Shown: piece by piece, positions 8,222-17,043 of the stretch
How the letters are laid out: every line of letters begins with the position of its first letter
How positions within the stretch are numbered: the stretch's first letter is position 1
Assembly (NCBI RefSeq): GCF_014639315.1
Contig: NZ_BMFY01000016.1
Span: 1 to 64,000 of the forward strand
Origin: Sediminivirga luteola
GTDB lineage: Bacteria > Actinomycetota > Actinomycetes > Actinomycetales > Brevibacteriaceae
DNA length: 64,000 bases
Direction: 5' to 3'
Notes under the pieces: generated by a model
Seen by the model: only the letters and a program-made list of their open reading frames with translations
What the model was told of the DNA's origin: nothing
Databases searched by the model: none
Made by a program: the position numbers and the translations under genes

Positions 8222-8524
8222 TCAGCGCTTGCGGGCGCCGAAGATCAGGGAGGCGGCGCCCATGGCCGCGGTGACACTCGCCACGGACGGCCAGGCGCCG
8301 ATCTTCTTGGCCAGCGGGTGCGAGCCACCGAAGGCGCCGATGTATGCGGCCGTGAGCAGGCTCGCCGTCAGCGGCCCCGCATCGCGCTTCCACAGGGCGA
8401 AGGCACCGACGCCGGCCGTAGCAAGCACCGCGCCGCCGAGCTGCCTGTTACCGGTGTCGCGGGCGACCTTGTAGCCCAGGACCAGGCCGGCCGAGCTGAC
8501 GAGGGAACTGGGGATCGAGCTCAT
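8222..8524 (-). CDS. Small membrane protein of unknown function
   Basis: A 100-residue protein with three to four hydrophobic stretches (for example LVSSAGLVLGY, LGGAVLATAGVGAFALW, SVASVTAAMGAASLIFG) and a basic GARKR end. I take ATG 8524 because AAGGAG stands five bases upstream; an in-frame start 12 codons further up lacks this. The family is not recognised. It has its own short transcript unit, ending near the 40-bp palindrome. Confidence 0.65.
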   Translation of the reverse strand: MSSIPSSLVSSAGLVLGYKVARDTGNRQLGGAVLATAGVGAFALWKRDAGPLTASLLTAAYIGAFGGSHPLAKKIGAWPSVASVTAAMGAASLIFGARKR

Positions 8525-8654
8525 CGCACTCCTTGTCTCATGCGGCCCGCAGCTTGGCACAGCGAGCCGTGTCGTTCATGCACCACCACACTATCGAGCG
8601 GCCGGGCAGCGCGTGACGCGGCTGCCGGGCCCGACGGCCGCGCCCGGCCGCGTC

Positions 8655-10331
8655 TTACCGCTCGGTGATCCGCCATACGGCGGCATCGGGCACCAGATGG
8701 CCGTCGGTGAGCGCCGAACGGCGGCTGGTCACCTGCGTTCCCTCGTGCGGGCCGACCCGGACCGGCTGCGTACCGAGGTTGACCAGCACCTGCAGATCCG
8801 AGCTCTCGGCCGTCACCGTGAACGCCAGGAACCCCTCCTGCGGATCGTTCAGCTCGTGCCAGGCGAACTCCCCGCGGCCGAATCCGTGCTGGGCCCGCAG
8901 CCGCAGCAGCGTGCGGTACAACTCCAGCGTGCTCGTCTCGTCGCCGCTCTGGCGGTCCACGGCGTAATGCCGGAAGCGCTCCGGCTGCGGCAGCCATGGC
9001 GTAGCGTCCTCGCCCGCGCCGAACCCGAAAGCGTGCTCCTCCGCGGCCCAGGGAAGCGGTACCCGGCAGCCGTCGCGACCCATCTCGCCGCCGCCGGTGC
9101 GGAAGTACGCCGGGTCCTGCCGATCCTCCGGCGCCAGCGTGGTGTGCTCGGGCAGGCCCAGCTCATCGCCCTGGTAGACGTACGCGGAACCGGGCAGGCC
9201 CAGCTCCAGCAGGGCTGCGGCGCGAGCCCGCACCAGCCCCAGCGCCTCATCGGGCTGCGGATCCTCCGGCCCGATCCCCCGCTGATGCGGCGGGACGAAC
9301 TCCAGGCCGAAGCGGCTGGCGTGGCGTACCGTGTCGTGATTCGAGAGCACCCAGGTGGAGGTCGCGCCCACTGTGGCGGCTTCGCGCAGCGAATCGGTGA
9401 TGGCCTCGTGCAGTGCGGCCGCGTCCCACCCGGCGGAGAGGAACACGAAGTTGAACGCCTGATGCATCTCGTCGCCACGCACATACCGGAACAGGCGCGA
9501 GAGCGGGTGCACCCAGGCCTCGGCTACCAGGATCCGGTCCTCGTACTCGTCCAGGACCCGGCGCCATTCGCGGTAGATCTCGTGCACGCCCTCCTGGTCG
9601 AAGAACGGCGCCCGGCGGTCCTCGTCCTCGCCGCCGACCATGTGCACGCTGCCCTCCCAGTCGGGCAGCCCCTCGGCCTTCACCATCCCGTGCGCCACAT
9701 CGACGCGGAAACCATCGACGCCTCGGTCCAGCCAGAACCGGAGGATCGCCTCGAATTCGGCGTGCACCTCCGGGTTGTTCCAGTTCAGATCCGGCTGGCT
9801 GGAATCGAAGAGGTGCAGATACCACTCGCCGCCGGTCTCATCGTCGTCCGCACCGGCGATGCGGGTCCACGCCGGACCGCCGAAGATCGACTGCCAGTTA
9901 TTGGGCGGCTGCTCACCGCCGGGGCCCTTGCCCGGGCGGAAGATGTACCGTTCGCGGGCCGGTGAGCCCGGCGGTGAGGCCAGGGCCTCCTGGAACCAGA
10001 CATGCTGATCGGAGGTGTGATTGGGCACCAGGTCGACGATCACTTTCAGGTGCCGCGCGTGCGCCTCGGCGATGAGCCGGTCGGCGTCCTCCAGTGAGCC
10101 GAACATCGGGTCGACGTCCCGGTAGTCCGCGACGTCGTAGCCGGCGTCCTTCTGCGGCGAGACGTAGAACGGGGAGAGCCAGACGGCATCGACGCCAAGA
10201 TCAGCCAGGTAGTCCAGGCGGCCGATGACACCGGGGAGGTCTCCCATCCCGTCACCGTCGCCGTCCGCGAAGGAACGCGGGTAGACCTGGTAGATCACGG
10301 CATCGGACCACCAGCGGGGGGCAGCAGTCAT
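8655..10331 (-). CDS. GH13 alpha-glucosidase / oligo-1,6-glucosidase type
   Basis: A 558-residue cytoplasmic glycoside hydrolase of family 13. The four signature regions are present: DLVPNHTS, DGFRVDVAHG with the nucleophile Asp near 210, VAEAW with the acid/base Glu near 270, and SNHDTVR with the transition-state Asp near 332. A QVYPRSFADGDGDGMGDL block near residue 15 is typical of alpha-glucosidases and isomaltases. It hydrolyses alpha-glucosidic bonds of malto- or isomalto-oligosaccharides. The start is ATG 10331 behind GAGGTGA. No transporter or LacI regulator is adjacent. No signal peptide is seen. Confidence 0.9.
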   Translation of the reverse strand: MTAAPRWWSDAVIYQVYPRSFADGDGDGMGDLPGVIGRLDYLADLGVDAVWLSPFYVSPQKDAGYDVADYRDVDPMFGSLEDADRLIAEAHARHLKVIVDLVPNHTSDQHVWFQEALASPPGSPARERYIFRPGKGPGGEQPPNNWQSIFGGPAWTRIAGADDDETGGEWYLHLFDSSQPDLNWNNPEVHAEFEAILRFWLDRGVDGFRVDVAHGMVKAEGLPDWEGSVHMVGGEDEDRRAPFFDQEGVHEIYREWRRVLDEYEDRILVAEAWVHPLSRLFRYVRGDEMHQAFNFVFLSAGWDAAALHEAITDSLREAATVGATSTWVLSNHDTVRHASRFGLEFVPPHQRGIGPEDPQPDEALGLVRARAAALLELGLPGSAYVYQGDELGLPEHTTLAPEDRQDPAYFRTGGGEMGRDGCRVPLPWAAEEHAFGFGAGEDATPWLPQPERFRHYAVDRQSGDETSTLELYRTLLRLRAQHGFGRGEFAWHELNDPQEGFLAFTVTAESSDLQVLVNLGTQPVRVGPHEGTQVTSRRSALTDGHLVPDAAVWRITER

Positions 10332-10621
10332 CAGGGTCACCTCACGTGGCTGGCCGGGCATCGCTCTTCAGCAGTCTAAACGCCGCACCGCCTCGCACAG
10401 CGCGGGCCCGTCGGCCGTACCGGCCGCCGGTCCGGAGGGTGCCGGTGGTGAACCGGTCGCCGATCTCCGCAACCGGGAAGGGCAGCCTTACCTGCCGTAG
10501 CGCGATGTCAGCAAAACGGCACCCAGATGTAAGAAAGTCCTTATTTCTCGTTCATCTGCACACGGTCAGCTAACAAGGCCCCCTGACAGAAGTCAGCACT
10601 GCCCTCCCGAGGAGCCCCGCC

Positions 10622-12994
10622 ATGCCCGACGTCCCCCGCCCCACCGCGATCCCCCTGACCCTGCTGCCCATGGCCGGGCATACCCGGGGCAAGCGGAGTC
10701 CCGTCACCTGTCATCTGAAGTGCGCCAGCGCCTGCGCGAAAGAGCTCTGCAACACCTCGGAGAACAGTTACTTCCGCGATATCGTCAATGCGCGGCTCAG
10801 CCGCCGTGCGGCACTCGGGCTCGGACTCTCCGGCGCCATCGCCGTCGGCGTGACCGGCCGCAGCAGGCCCGCCGTCGCCTCGGGCCGGCCCGAGTCGGTC
10901 TCCGCGACGCTCCCGTTCACCCCCATCGACCCGGTCGGCTACGAGGTCGATGAGTTCACGGTGCCGGCCGGTTATGCGTGGATCCCGCTCATCCGCTGGG
11001 GCGATCCGCTCTTCGACGACAGCCCGGCCTTCGACGCGATGAACCAGACGGCGGAGTCGCAGGCCCGGCAGTTCGGCTACAACAACGACTACACCGACGT
11101 GCTGCGCCTGGACGACACCCACGCCCTGCTGTTCGTGAATCACGAGTACACGAACGAGGGCATCATGTTCCCCGCCGCGCAGATCGAGAACGAGCCCGAG
11201 CGCGTCCGCGCGGTCGCCCGCGCCGCCCATGGATTGAGCGTCGTGGAACTGGAACGCCCCCGGGTGCAGGCACCGTGGTCGGTCGTCGTCGGCGCATCCC
11301 GCAACCGCCGTTTCCTGATGGACACCCCCTATGAGCTGACCGGGCCGGCCGCCGGCGGCGAACTGCTGCGCACGAGCGCCGACCCGACCGGCACCCGGGT
11401 GCTGGGAACCATCGGCAACTGCGCCGGGGGCACCACGCCCTGGGGGACCATCCTGTCCGGCGAGGAGAACTTCCACGGGTACTTCCGCGCCTCCGGCACC
11501 TCCGAGGCCGAGCGGCGGTACGGTCTGGCGGACGAGCCGTCCGTCTACGGCTGGGAGCTGGACGAGGAGCGGTTCGATACCCGCAACCCCGGATACGAGA
11601 ACGAGGCGAACCGCTTCGGCTGGATCGTGGAGATCGATCCGGCGGATCCGCAGTCCACTCCGCGCAAGCACACCGCGCTCGGCCGTTTCAAGCACGAGGG
11701 CGCCAATGTCCGCGTCGACGGCAACGGGCACGTCGCGGCATACATGGGCGATGACGAACGGTTCGACTACCTGTACAAGTTCGTCTCCTCCGGCACCTAC
11801 CGGGAGGGCGACCGTGCGAACAACATGCAGCTGCTGACCGCCGGAAGCCTCTACGTCGCGCGGTTCGACGGCAATTCGGAGAGCGAGATCGACGGCAGCG
11901 GCGAGGTGCCCTCGGACGGGCGCTTCGACGGCACCGGGGAATGGCTCCCGCTCATGGTGGACGGCGAGTCCCGGGTGGAAGGCTTCACGGTCGAGGAAGT
12001 CCTGGTGCACACCCGCCTGGCCGCGGATCTGGCCGGAGCCACCAAGATGGACCGCTGCGAGGATGTGGAGCCGAACCCCGCCACCGGGCGGGTCTACATC
12101 GCGTGCACCAACAATTCCGAGCGCGGCGTGGGGGACGGTGCCGTCGCCGATGAGGCCAATCCGCGCGCTGACAACCGCGACGGGCACATCATCGAGCTGA
12201 TCGAGGACGGCGACGATGTGACCGCCGCACGGTTCAGCTGGAACATCCTGATGCTGGCCGGCGATGCCTCCCAGGGCGATCCGGTCTACTTCTCCGGGTT
12301 CCCCGCCGATCAGGTCTCCCCGATCTCCTGCCCGGACAATGTGGCCTTCGACTCCGAGGGCAACCTGTGGATCTCCACGGACGGCGCACCGGACGGGATC
12401 GGATACAACGACGGCCTGTTCAAAGTCACGCTGGAAGGCGAGCGGCGGGGGCTGGTGGAGCAGTTCCTGTCCGTGCCGACGGAGGCGGAGACCTGCGGGC
12501 CGGTGATCCACGATGATGAACGGCACGTCTTCGTGGCCGTGCAGCATCCCGGTGAGGACGGGGCGTTCGGCGCGCAGCACTCGTACTGGCCCGACTATGC
12601 CCGCGAGGGCGCCACGGGCACCGACGGGACGTTCCACGGACCGCGGCCGGCCGTGGTGCAGGTACTGCCGGCGGCGGAACTCGACGATCCGACCACCCCG
12701 ACGCCCGCGCCGACGACGAGCCCCACGCAGGAGCCGACGTCCTCCCCGACGGCTTCGCCCACCTCGTCGCCGACCGGCTCTCCGAGCGCTTCGCCGAGCA
12801 CCTCAGTCACGCCGGGGCCCGGCGGCTCGACTCCCGCGCCGGGTGGCGGCGAGATGCCCCGGACCGGCTTCGACCCGCTTGGCGGACTCCTCACCGGCGC
12901 CGCCGCCGTGGCCGCCGGACTCGGCGCCACCCTCCTGGCTCGCCGGAACCGCGGCGCTCAGAACGACGGGGAAGGTGCGGGCGAGGACCTGTAA
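10622..12994 (+). CDS. phoX: PhoX-family phosphatase with Tat signal and C-terminal wall anchor
   Basis: A 790-residue protein of the PhoX (DUF839) alkaline phosphatase family, which uses Ca/Fe metal centres to release phosphate from organic esters outside the cell. The N-terminus has the family's Cys-spaced segment (C30, C34, C38, C43), then a twin-arginine signal SRRAALGLG at 60-68. Catalytic-type motifs such as GNCAGGTTPWGTILSGEE follow. The C-terminus is unusual: a Pro/Ser/Thr linker, an MPRTG box near 745, a hydrophobic helix and a basic tail, as in sortase substrates. ATG 10622 follows AGGAG. Phosphate limitation would be the expected cue; no convincing Pho box was found in the 290-base upstream gap. 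Confidence 0.88.
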   Translation: MPDVPRPTAIPLTLLPMAGHTRGKRSPVTCHLKCASACAKELCNTSENSYFRDIVNARLSRRAALGLGLSGAIAVGVTGRSRPAVASGRPESVSATLPFTPIDPVGYEVDEFTVPAGYAWIPLIRWGDPLFDDSPAFDAMNQTAESQARQFGYNNDYTDVLRLDDTHALLFVNHEYTNEGIMFPAAQIENEPERVRAVARAAHGLSVVELERPRVQAPWSVVVGASRNRRFLMDTPYELTGPAAGGELLRTSADPTGTRVLGTIGNCAGGTTPWGTILSGEENFHGYFRASGTSEAERRYGLADEPSVYGWELDEERFDTRNPGYENEANRFGWIVEIDPADPQSTPRKHTALGRFKHEGANVRVDGNGHVAAYMGDDERFDYLYKFVSSGTYREGDRANNMQLLTAGSLYVARFDGNSESEIDGSGEVPSDGRFDGTGEWLPLMVDGESRVEGFTVEEVLVHTRLAADLAGATKMDRCEDVEPNPATGRVYIACTNNSERGVGDGAVADEANPRADNRDGHIIELIEDGDDVTAARFSWNILMLAGDASQGDPVYFSGFPADQVSPISCPDNVAFDSEGNLWISTDGAPDGIGYNDGLFKVTLEGERRGLVEQFLSVPTEAETCGPVIHDDERHVFVAVQHPGEDGAFGAQHSYWPDYAREGATGTDGTFHGPRPAVVQVLPAAELDDPTTPTPAPTTSPTQEPTSSPTASPTSSPTGSPSASPSTSVTPGPGGSTPAPGGGEMPRTGFDPLGGLLTGAAAVAAGLGATLLARRNRGAQNDGEGAGEDL

Positions 12995-13006
12995 CAGGAA
13001 CACCGG

Positions 13007-13038
13007 CCGTCCGCCCCGCGCTGCCGCGGGGCGGACGG
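13007..13038. terminator. Bidirectional hairpin terminator
   Basis: A perfect 14-bp stem (CCGTCCGCCCCGCG and its complement) with a CTGC loop, 12 bases after the phoX stop and between convergent genes. No T-tract follows on the plus strand, as is common in high-GC actinobacteria. Confidence 0.85.
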
Positions 13039-13163
13039 CTGATCGCGCCGGACATTGCGACACCGGCTTCGCACGAGGGGCCGCTCACGGATCAGTCGTG
13101 GCGTCCGTCCCGAACGATGCGGACAACGCCGGCCCGGCAGGACTGCGGGGGCGGTCGTGGTCG

Positions 13164-14825
13164 TCAGCGCTGCGGGGTCTTCGGCTGACGCAGCAGAGTG
13201 ACCGCCAGGCCGATGGCGAGGGCGACCAGCAGGGCTCCGGCACCGGCACTGACCACCACGCCCGAGTCGAATGCGCTCTTGGCGGCCTCGGCAAGCTGAG
13301 CGCCCTGCACACCGCCGAGCTGCTCGCTCACCTGCAGCGCACCGGCGAGGGTTTCGCTGGCCCGCCCCGCCTCATCGGCGCTCAGACCGGCCGGCAGCTG
13401 GAGATTGCCGCGGTAGGACGCGGTGAGCACGCCACCCAGGATCGAGGTGCCCAGGACTGCGCCGATCTCGTAGGCGGTCTCCGAGACCGCTGAGGCGGCG
13501 CCGGCCTTATGCGGCGGCACGCTGGCCAGGATGATGTCGTTCGACAGGGTCTCGGCCACGCCGATGCCGACCGCGAGGGCGCTGAAGATGAGCGCCAGGA
13601 CGGCGGCCGGGACGTGCGCGCCGCCGGCGGCCATCGCCACATACGCCATGGCCGAGAGGCTCAGGCCCGTGCTGACCAGCGTGCGCTCGGAGAACCGGCG
13701 GACCAGCCGGACGACGAGGATGCCGGCCACCACCATCGACACGGTGCCGGGCAGGAGCAGCAGACCGGCCTGCATCGGGCTCAGGCCCAGGACCAGCTGG
13801 ATGTGCTGGGAGAGGAAGAACAGCAGACCGATCAGGGCCAGGACGCTCAGCAGGTTGATCAGCACCGAGCCGGTGAACGCCGGGTAGGCGAACAGCCGCA
13901 CGTCCAGCAGCGGGTTGGGCTGGCGCAGCAGCCTCCGCACCAGGAGCCAGCCCGCCATGAGGCCAAGGCCGGCGCAGCCGATGGCGATCAGATCCAGGCC
14001 GTCCACGGCGATGTGCTTGATGGCGAACACCACCGGGGTGATGGTCAGGACCGATAGCAGCACCGACGGCAGATCGAACGGGCCCGGGTCGGGATCGCGT
14101 GATTCGGTCACGAAGACCGGTGCCAGGATGAGCAGCGGCAGCAGGAGCGGCACGGCGATGAGGAAGACCGAGCCCCAGTGGAACCGCTCCAGCAGGACAC
14201 CACCGACGATGGGGCCGATGGCGGCGCCGGCGGAGAAACCGGTGGCCCAGATCGCGATCGCCAGGCGCCGCTGCTCACGCACGGCGAACATGCAGCGGAT
14301 GAGGGAGAGGGTGCACGGCATGAGCGCCGCGCCGAACACCCCCAGGCCGATCCGGGCGGCCAGGAGCGCCTCGGCCGTCGGCGCGAAGGCCGCGAGGACG
14401 GACACCACGGCGAACCCGGTGGCGCCGATCAGCAGGAGACGGCGACGTCCGATGCGGTCGCCGAGGTTACCCATCGGGACCAGGAGCGCGGCCAGGACGA
14501 GCGGGTAGCTGTCGACGATCCACAACTGGGTGGCGGCGCTGGGCTGCAGCTCGCGTGAGATCGAGGGCAGCGCGAAGCTCAGGACCGTGTTGTCGATCGA
14601 GACCAGGAGCACGGCCAGCAGCAGCACGGCCAGGCCGGCCCATTCCCTCGCGCCGGCGCGGCGCATCGGTTCTTCCGGCGCCCGCTGACCGGTGGGGACG
14701 GCGGAGGGACCGGCCGGCACGGAGACGACCTCGTCGCTAGCCGGGGAGGCCGGCTGGCGGAGGTCGCCCGCAGGGGCAGGCTGATGGCGCGGGGCGCGGG
14801 TCGAGGACACGGTCGGTTCGGACAT
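13164..14825 (-). CDS. DHA2-family MFS multidrug exporter (QacA/SmvA-like)
   Basis: A 553-residue major facilitator with about 14 membrane segments. The DHA2 motifs are visible: SIDNTVLSFALPSI in TM1, LGDRIGRRRLLLIG (motif A) and a GAAIGPIVGG motif C in TM5. It should expel drugs or quaternary amines by proton antiport. The first 65 residues are a Pro/Ala-rich cytoplasmic tail. I start at ATG 14825, since upstream in-frame starts lie across the operator. It is divergent from a TetR gene with a shared operator just upstream, so ligand-induced derepression is likely. Confidence 0.9.
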   Translation of the reverse strand: MSEPTVSSTRAPRHQPAPAGDLRQPASPASDEVVSVPAGPSAVPTGQRAPEEPMRRAGAREWAGLAVLLLAVLLVSIDNTVLSFALPSISRELQPSAATQLWIVDSYPLVLAALLVPMGNLGDRIGRRRLLLIGATGFAVVSVLAAFAPTAEALLAARIGLGVFGAALMPCTLSLIRCMFAVREQRRLAIAIWATGFSAGAAIGPIVGGVLLERFHWGSVFLIAVPLLLPLLILAPVFVTESRDPDPGPFDLPSVLLSVLTITPVVFAIKHIAVDGLDLIAIGCAGLGLMAGWLLVRRLLRQPNPLLDVRLFAYPAFTGSVLINLLSVLALIGLLFFLSQHIQLVLGLSPMQAGLLLLPGTVSMVVAGILVVRLVRRFSERTLVSTGLSLSAMAYVAMAAGGAHVPAAVLALIFSALAVGIGVAETLSNDIILASVPPHKAGAASAVSETAYEIGAVLGTSILGGVLTASYRGNLQLPAGLSADEAGRASETLAGALQVSEQLGGVQGAQLAEAAKSAFDSGVVVSAGAGALLVALAIGLAVTLLRQPKTPQR

Positions 14826-14833
14826 AGTGCCTT

Positions 14834-14859
14834 CACTGTACCGTCTGGACGGTTCAGTG
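14834..14859. promoter_or_regulatory. TetR operator palindrome between exporter and regulator
   Basis: A 26-bp palindrome with half-sites CACTGTACCGTC and GACGGTTCAGTG around a TG centre; only one symmetric pair is off. It ends nine bases before the exporter ATG and overlaps a TACAGT (-10-like) on the minus strand, so binding would block exporter transcription. Confidence 0.8.
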
Positions 14860-14936
14860 GCGAGGCGATGGGCGGGGTTTGTGAGCAACCCCACCATCGG
14901 CTGGCACGCACGCCTCCCGGGGGCCCGGGGGCTTGC

Positions 14937-14942
14937 TAGGGT
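14937..14942 (+). promoter_or_regulatory. -10 hexamer for leaderless tetR mRNA
   Basis: TAGGGT ends seven bases before the ATG at 14950, placing the transcript start at or beside the start codon. No Shine-Dalgarno is present between them. Confidence 0.5.
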
Positions 14943-14949
14943 GACGTGC

Positions 14950-15528
14950 ATGTCCGAAACGCGCGAGCGCATTCTCGATGCCTATGAGCGGATCCTGATC
15001 GCCCAGGGCGAGCGGGCCGCGACCCTGGAGGCGGTGGCCGAGGCCGCCGACCTGTCCAAGGGCGGCCTGCTCTACCACTTCGGGTCCAAGGCCGCGCTCG
15101 TGGAGGGGCTCATGGGCCGGCTGCACACCCTCGCCGCACAGGACGTCGAACGGATGGGCCACGACGTCCGCGGAGCCATCGATTACTTCCTGCGGTCCTC
15201 CATCATCACCGCGCAGGCCAAAGAGCAGACGTTCCTGGCCGCGCAGACCCTCGTCCTGGCGGGAGACGGCGCCGCCGCCGAGGCCGTGCTCTCCGCGGAG
15301 CGCGAATGGCTCCGGGCGCTGGAGGAACGCACCGGGGATCCGGTGCTGGCCAAGATCGTGCTGCTGGTGGGCGACGGGCTGTACTTCGGTTCATCGCTCG
15401 TGCTGGCCGCCGAAGCGGCCGGCGCAGGCACCGACGAGGACGGCGTGCCGGCGCGCACGAGCATCCTCCCGGACGACACCCGGCTGGCCGAGATCCTCGA
15501 GACGCTCCTGTCCGCCCGGAAAGCCTGA
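14950..15528 (+). CDS. TetR-family repressor of the adjacent MFS exporter
   Basis: A 192-residue regulator. An N-terminal helix-turn-helix (ILDAYERILIAQG ... AEAADLSKGGLLYHFGSKAALVEGL) is followed by a helical ligand-binding domain of the TetR_C_6 type. ATG 14950 is chosen over an upstream frame because the HTH begins there and a -10 box ends seven bases before it. The 26-bp palindrome lies 91-116 bases upstream next to the exporter start, indicating local control of that transporter. The inducer is unknown. Confidence 0.9.
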   Translation: MSETRERILDAYERILIAQGERAATLEAVAEAADLSKGGLLYHFGSKAALVEGLMGRLHTLAAQDVERMGHDVRGAIDYFLRSSIITAQAKEQTFLAAQTLVLAGDGAAAEAVLSAEREWLRALEERTGDPVLAKIVLLVGDGLYFGSSLVLAAEAAGAGTDEDGVPARTSILPDDTRLAEILETLLSARKA

Positions 15529-15579
15529 ACCGGCCGCTCCTGCGGGCGGGTTCGCTCGCCGGACGATCATCCTCAGTGC

Positions 15580-15664
15580 TGGGCCCCACTCCGCCGAGGG
15601 CCAGGTATGGTCCAACACCCCCGAGCGGCAGGCGTGGTTCCACCGCCCCCCAGAGGGCCAGGCC
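15580..15664. repeat. Imperfect 27-30 bp tandem repeat, three units
   Basis: Units 15580-15607, 15608-15634 and 15635-15664 share a TGG(T/G)(T/C)CC start and an AGGGCCAGG or GCGGCAGG end with a C-rich middle. They lie between the convergent tetR and aminotransferase genes, where no gene or clean terminator is otherwise seen. Confidence 0.5.
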
Positions 15665-15784
15665 CACCGCCTCGGACAGGCTCGGCTCCGTCGAGCAGGA
15701 GCGGACGCGCCGGACAGGCGTCGCGCCCCGGTGCGAGCACCCCCGACGCATGCCCCGGCTGGTGCGACCCCGCCTTTCAGGCGC

Positions 15785-16969
15785 CTATAACCGCGCCTGG
15801 AAGGCAAGGATCCGGCGTAGCGCCTCAGCGACGGCCTCCTCGCCGGCGGCGAGCGAGAGCCGGATGAACCGTTGCCCTTCGACCGGGTCGAAATCGTCGC
15901 CGGGCACGACGGCGACACCTTCCTCCTCCAGCAGCGCGGTGGCCCAGGCCGAGGCGTCCGCGTGCGGTCCGAGCACGGGACCGATCCCGGCATAGAAGTA
16001 GAACGCGCCGTCAGCGGGCGCCACATCCACCCAGCCGAGCTGCGGCAGGGCGTCGAGGACCAGGTGCCGGGCACGGGCGAATCCGGCCAGCGCCTCACCG
16101 GCCTCGGCGAGCGCTTCCGGGGAGAAGGCACGAACCGCGGCGTGCTGTGCCGGCACCGGCGGGCACAGCGCGTAGTTGCCCGCCAGCGCCGCGACCGGCT
16201 CCTGGAGGTCCTCCGGGATGAGCGCCCAGCCGAGCCGCCACCCGGTCATCCCCCAGTACTTGGAGAACGAGGAGATGATGATCGCCTCCGGGTCCGCTTC
16301 CCAGGCGCAGACGCCGGGCGAGCCGGTGAAGCTGATCCCGTGGTAGATCTCGTCGCTGACGATCCGGACCCCGGCGGCGCGGGCCCAGCCGGCCAGCGCC
16401 TGCATCTGGTCGCGGTCGATCATCGTCCCGGTGGGGTTCGCCGGCGAGGCCAGCATCAGCCCGGCCAGCGGAGCCTCGGCGTGCACCCGGGCGAGCTGGT
16501 CCACCGTGGGCTGGAATCGCTGGGCCGGACCGCAGTCCAGCTCCACCACCTCCACGCCGAGCGAGGAGAGGATGGTGCGGTAGGCCGGATAACCGGGGCG
16601 GGCGAGCGCCACTCTGTCCCCGGCGTCGAAGGCCGCCAGGAAGCTCAGCAGGAAGGCACCGGAGGAACCGGTGGTGACCGCGACCTGCGCGGGCGTGACG
16701 TCCAGGCCGTACAGCGTGCCGTAGTGGGCGGCGATGGCACCGCGCAGCTCGGGAATGCCCAGCGGCGCGGAGTACCCCAGCGGCGTTCCGTCCAGATGCA
16801 CCTCCGCGGCCCGCGCGCGGACCGCGCCGGGCGCACCTTGCGCCGGCTCTCCCGCGCACAGCGAGATGACGTCCCGTCCGGCGGCGCGCAGCCGGTCGAG
16901 GCGGTCGAGGATGCTCATCACGGTGAAGCCCGGCACCTGGCCACGGGCGGAGATCTTCCGAGTGCTCAT
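15785..16969 (-). CDS. Class I/II PLP-dependent aminotransferase
   Basis: A 394-residue fold-type I aminotransferase. It shows SLCAGEPAQGAP near residue 34, the LASPANPTGTM block, SDEIYHGISF with the cofactor Asp/Tyr, and the Schiff-base Lys in SSFSKYWGMTGWRLGW. It most resembles aspartate/aromatic-type aminotransferases of family AT I; the amino donor cannot be fixed. The start is ATG 16969 behind AGGGTGGG. It lies 74 bases downstream of the MacB-like operon on the same strand and could be read through from it, but a functional link is not evident. Confidence 0.88.
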   Translation of the reverse strand: MSTRKISARGQVPGFTVMSILDRLDRLRAAGRDVISLCAGEPAQGAPGAVRARAAEVHLDGTPLGYSAPLGIPELRGAIAAHYGTLYGLDVTPAQVAVTTGSSGAFLLSFLAAFDAGDRVALARPGYPAYRTILSSLGVEVVELDCGPAQRFQPTVDQLARVHAEAPLAGLMLASPANPTGTMIDRDQMQALAGWARAAGVRIVSDEIYHGISFTGSPGVCAWEADPEAIIISSFSKYWGMTGWRLGWALIPEDLQEPVAALAGNYALCPPVPAQHAAVRAFSPEALAEAGEALAGFARARHLVLDALPQLGWVDVAPADGAFYFYAGIGPVLGPHADASAWATALLEEEGVAVVPGDDFDPVEGQRFIRLSLAAGEEAVAEALRRILAFQARL

Positions 16970-17043
16970 ATTCCCACCCTGCCATGCCCGCGCCCGCACC
17001 CGATGCCCGCGTCCGGCAGGGATGACTCCGGCACCCGCGCGGC

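Noticed and set aside
10540-10600. A possible Pho box (GTTCATC) before phoX
   Set aside because: Only one half-site resembles the GTTCACC unit, and the expected second unit 11 bases on is missing.
10541-12637. A 698-codon minus-strand frame across phoX
   Set aside because: Antisense to a clear PhoX gene with Tat signal and family motifs; no independent support.
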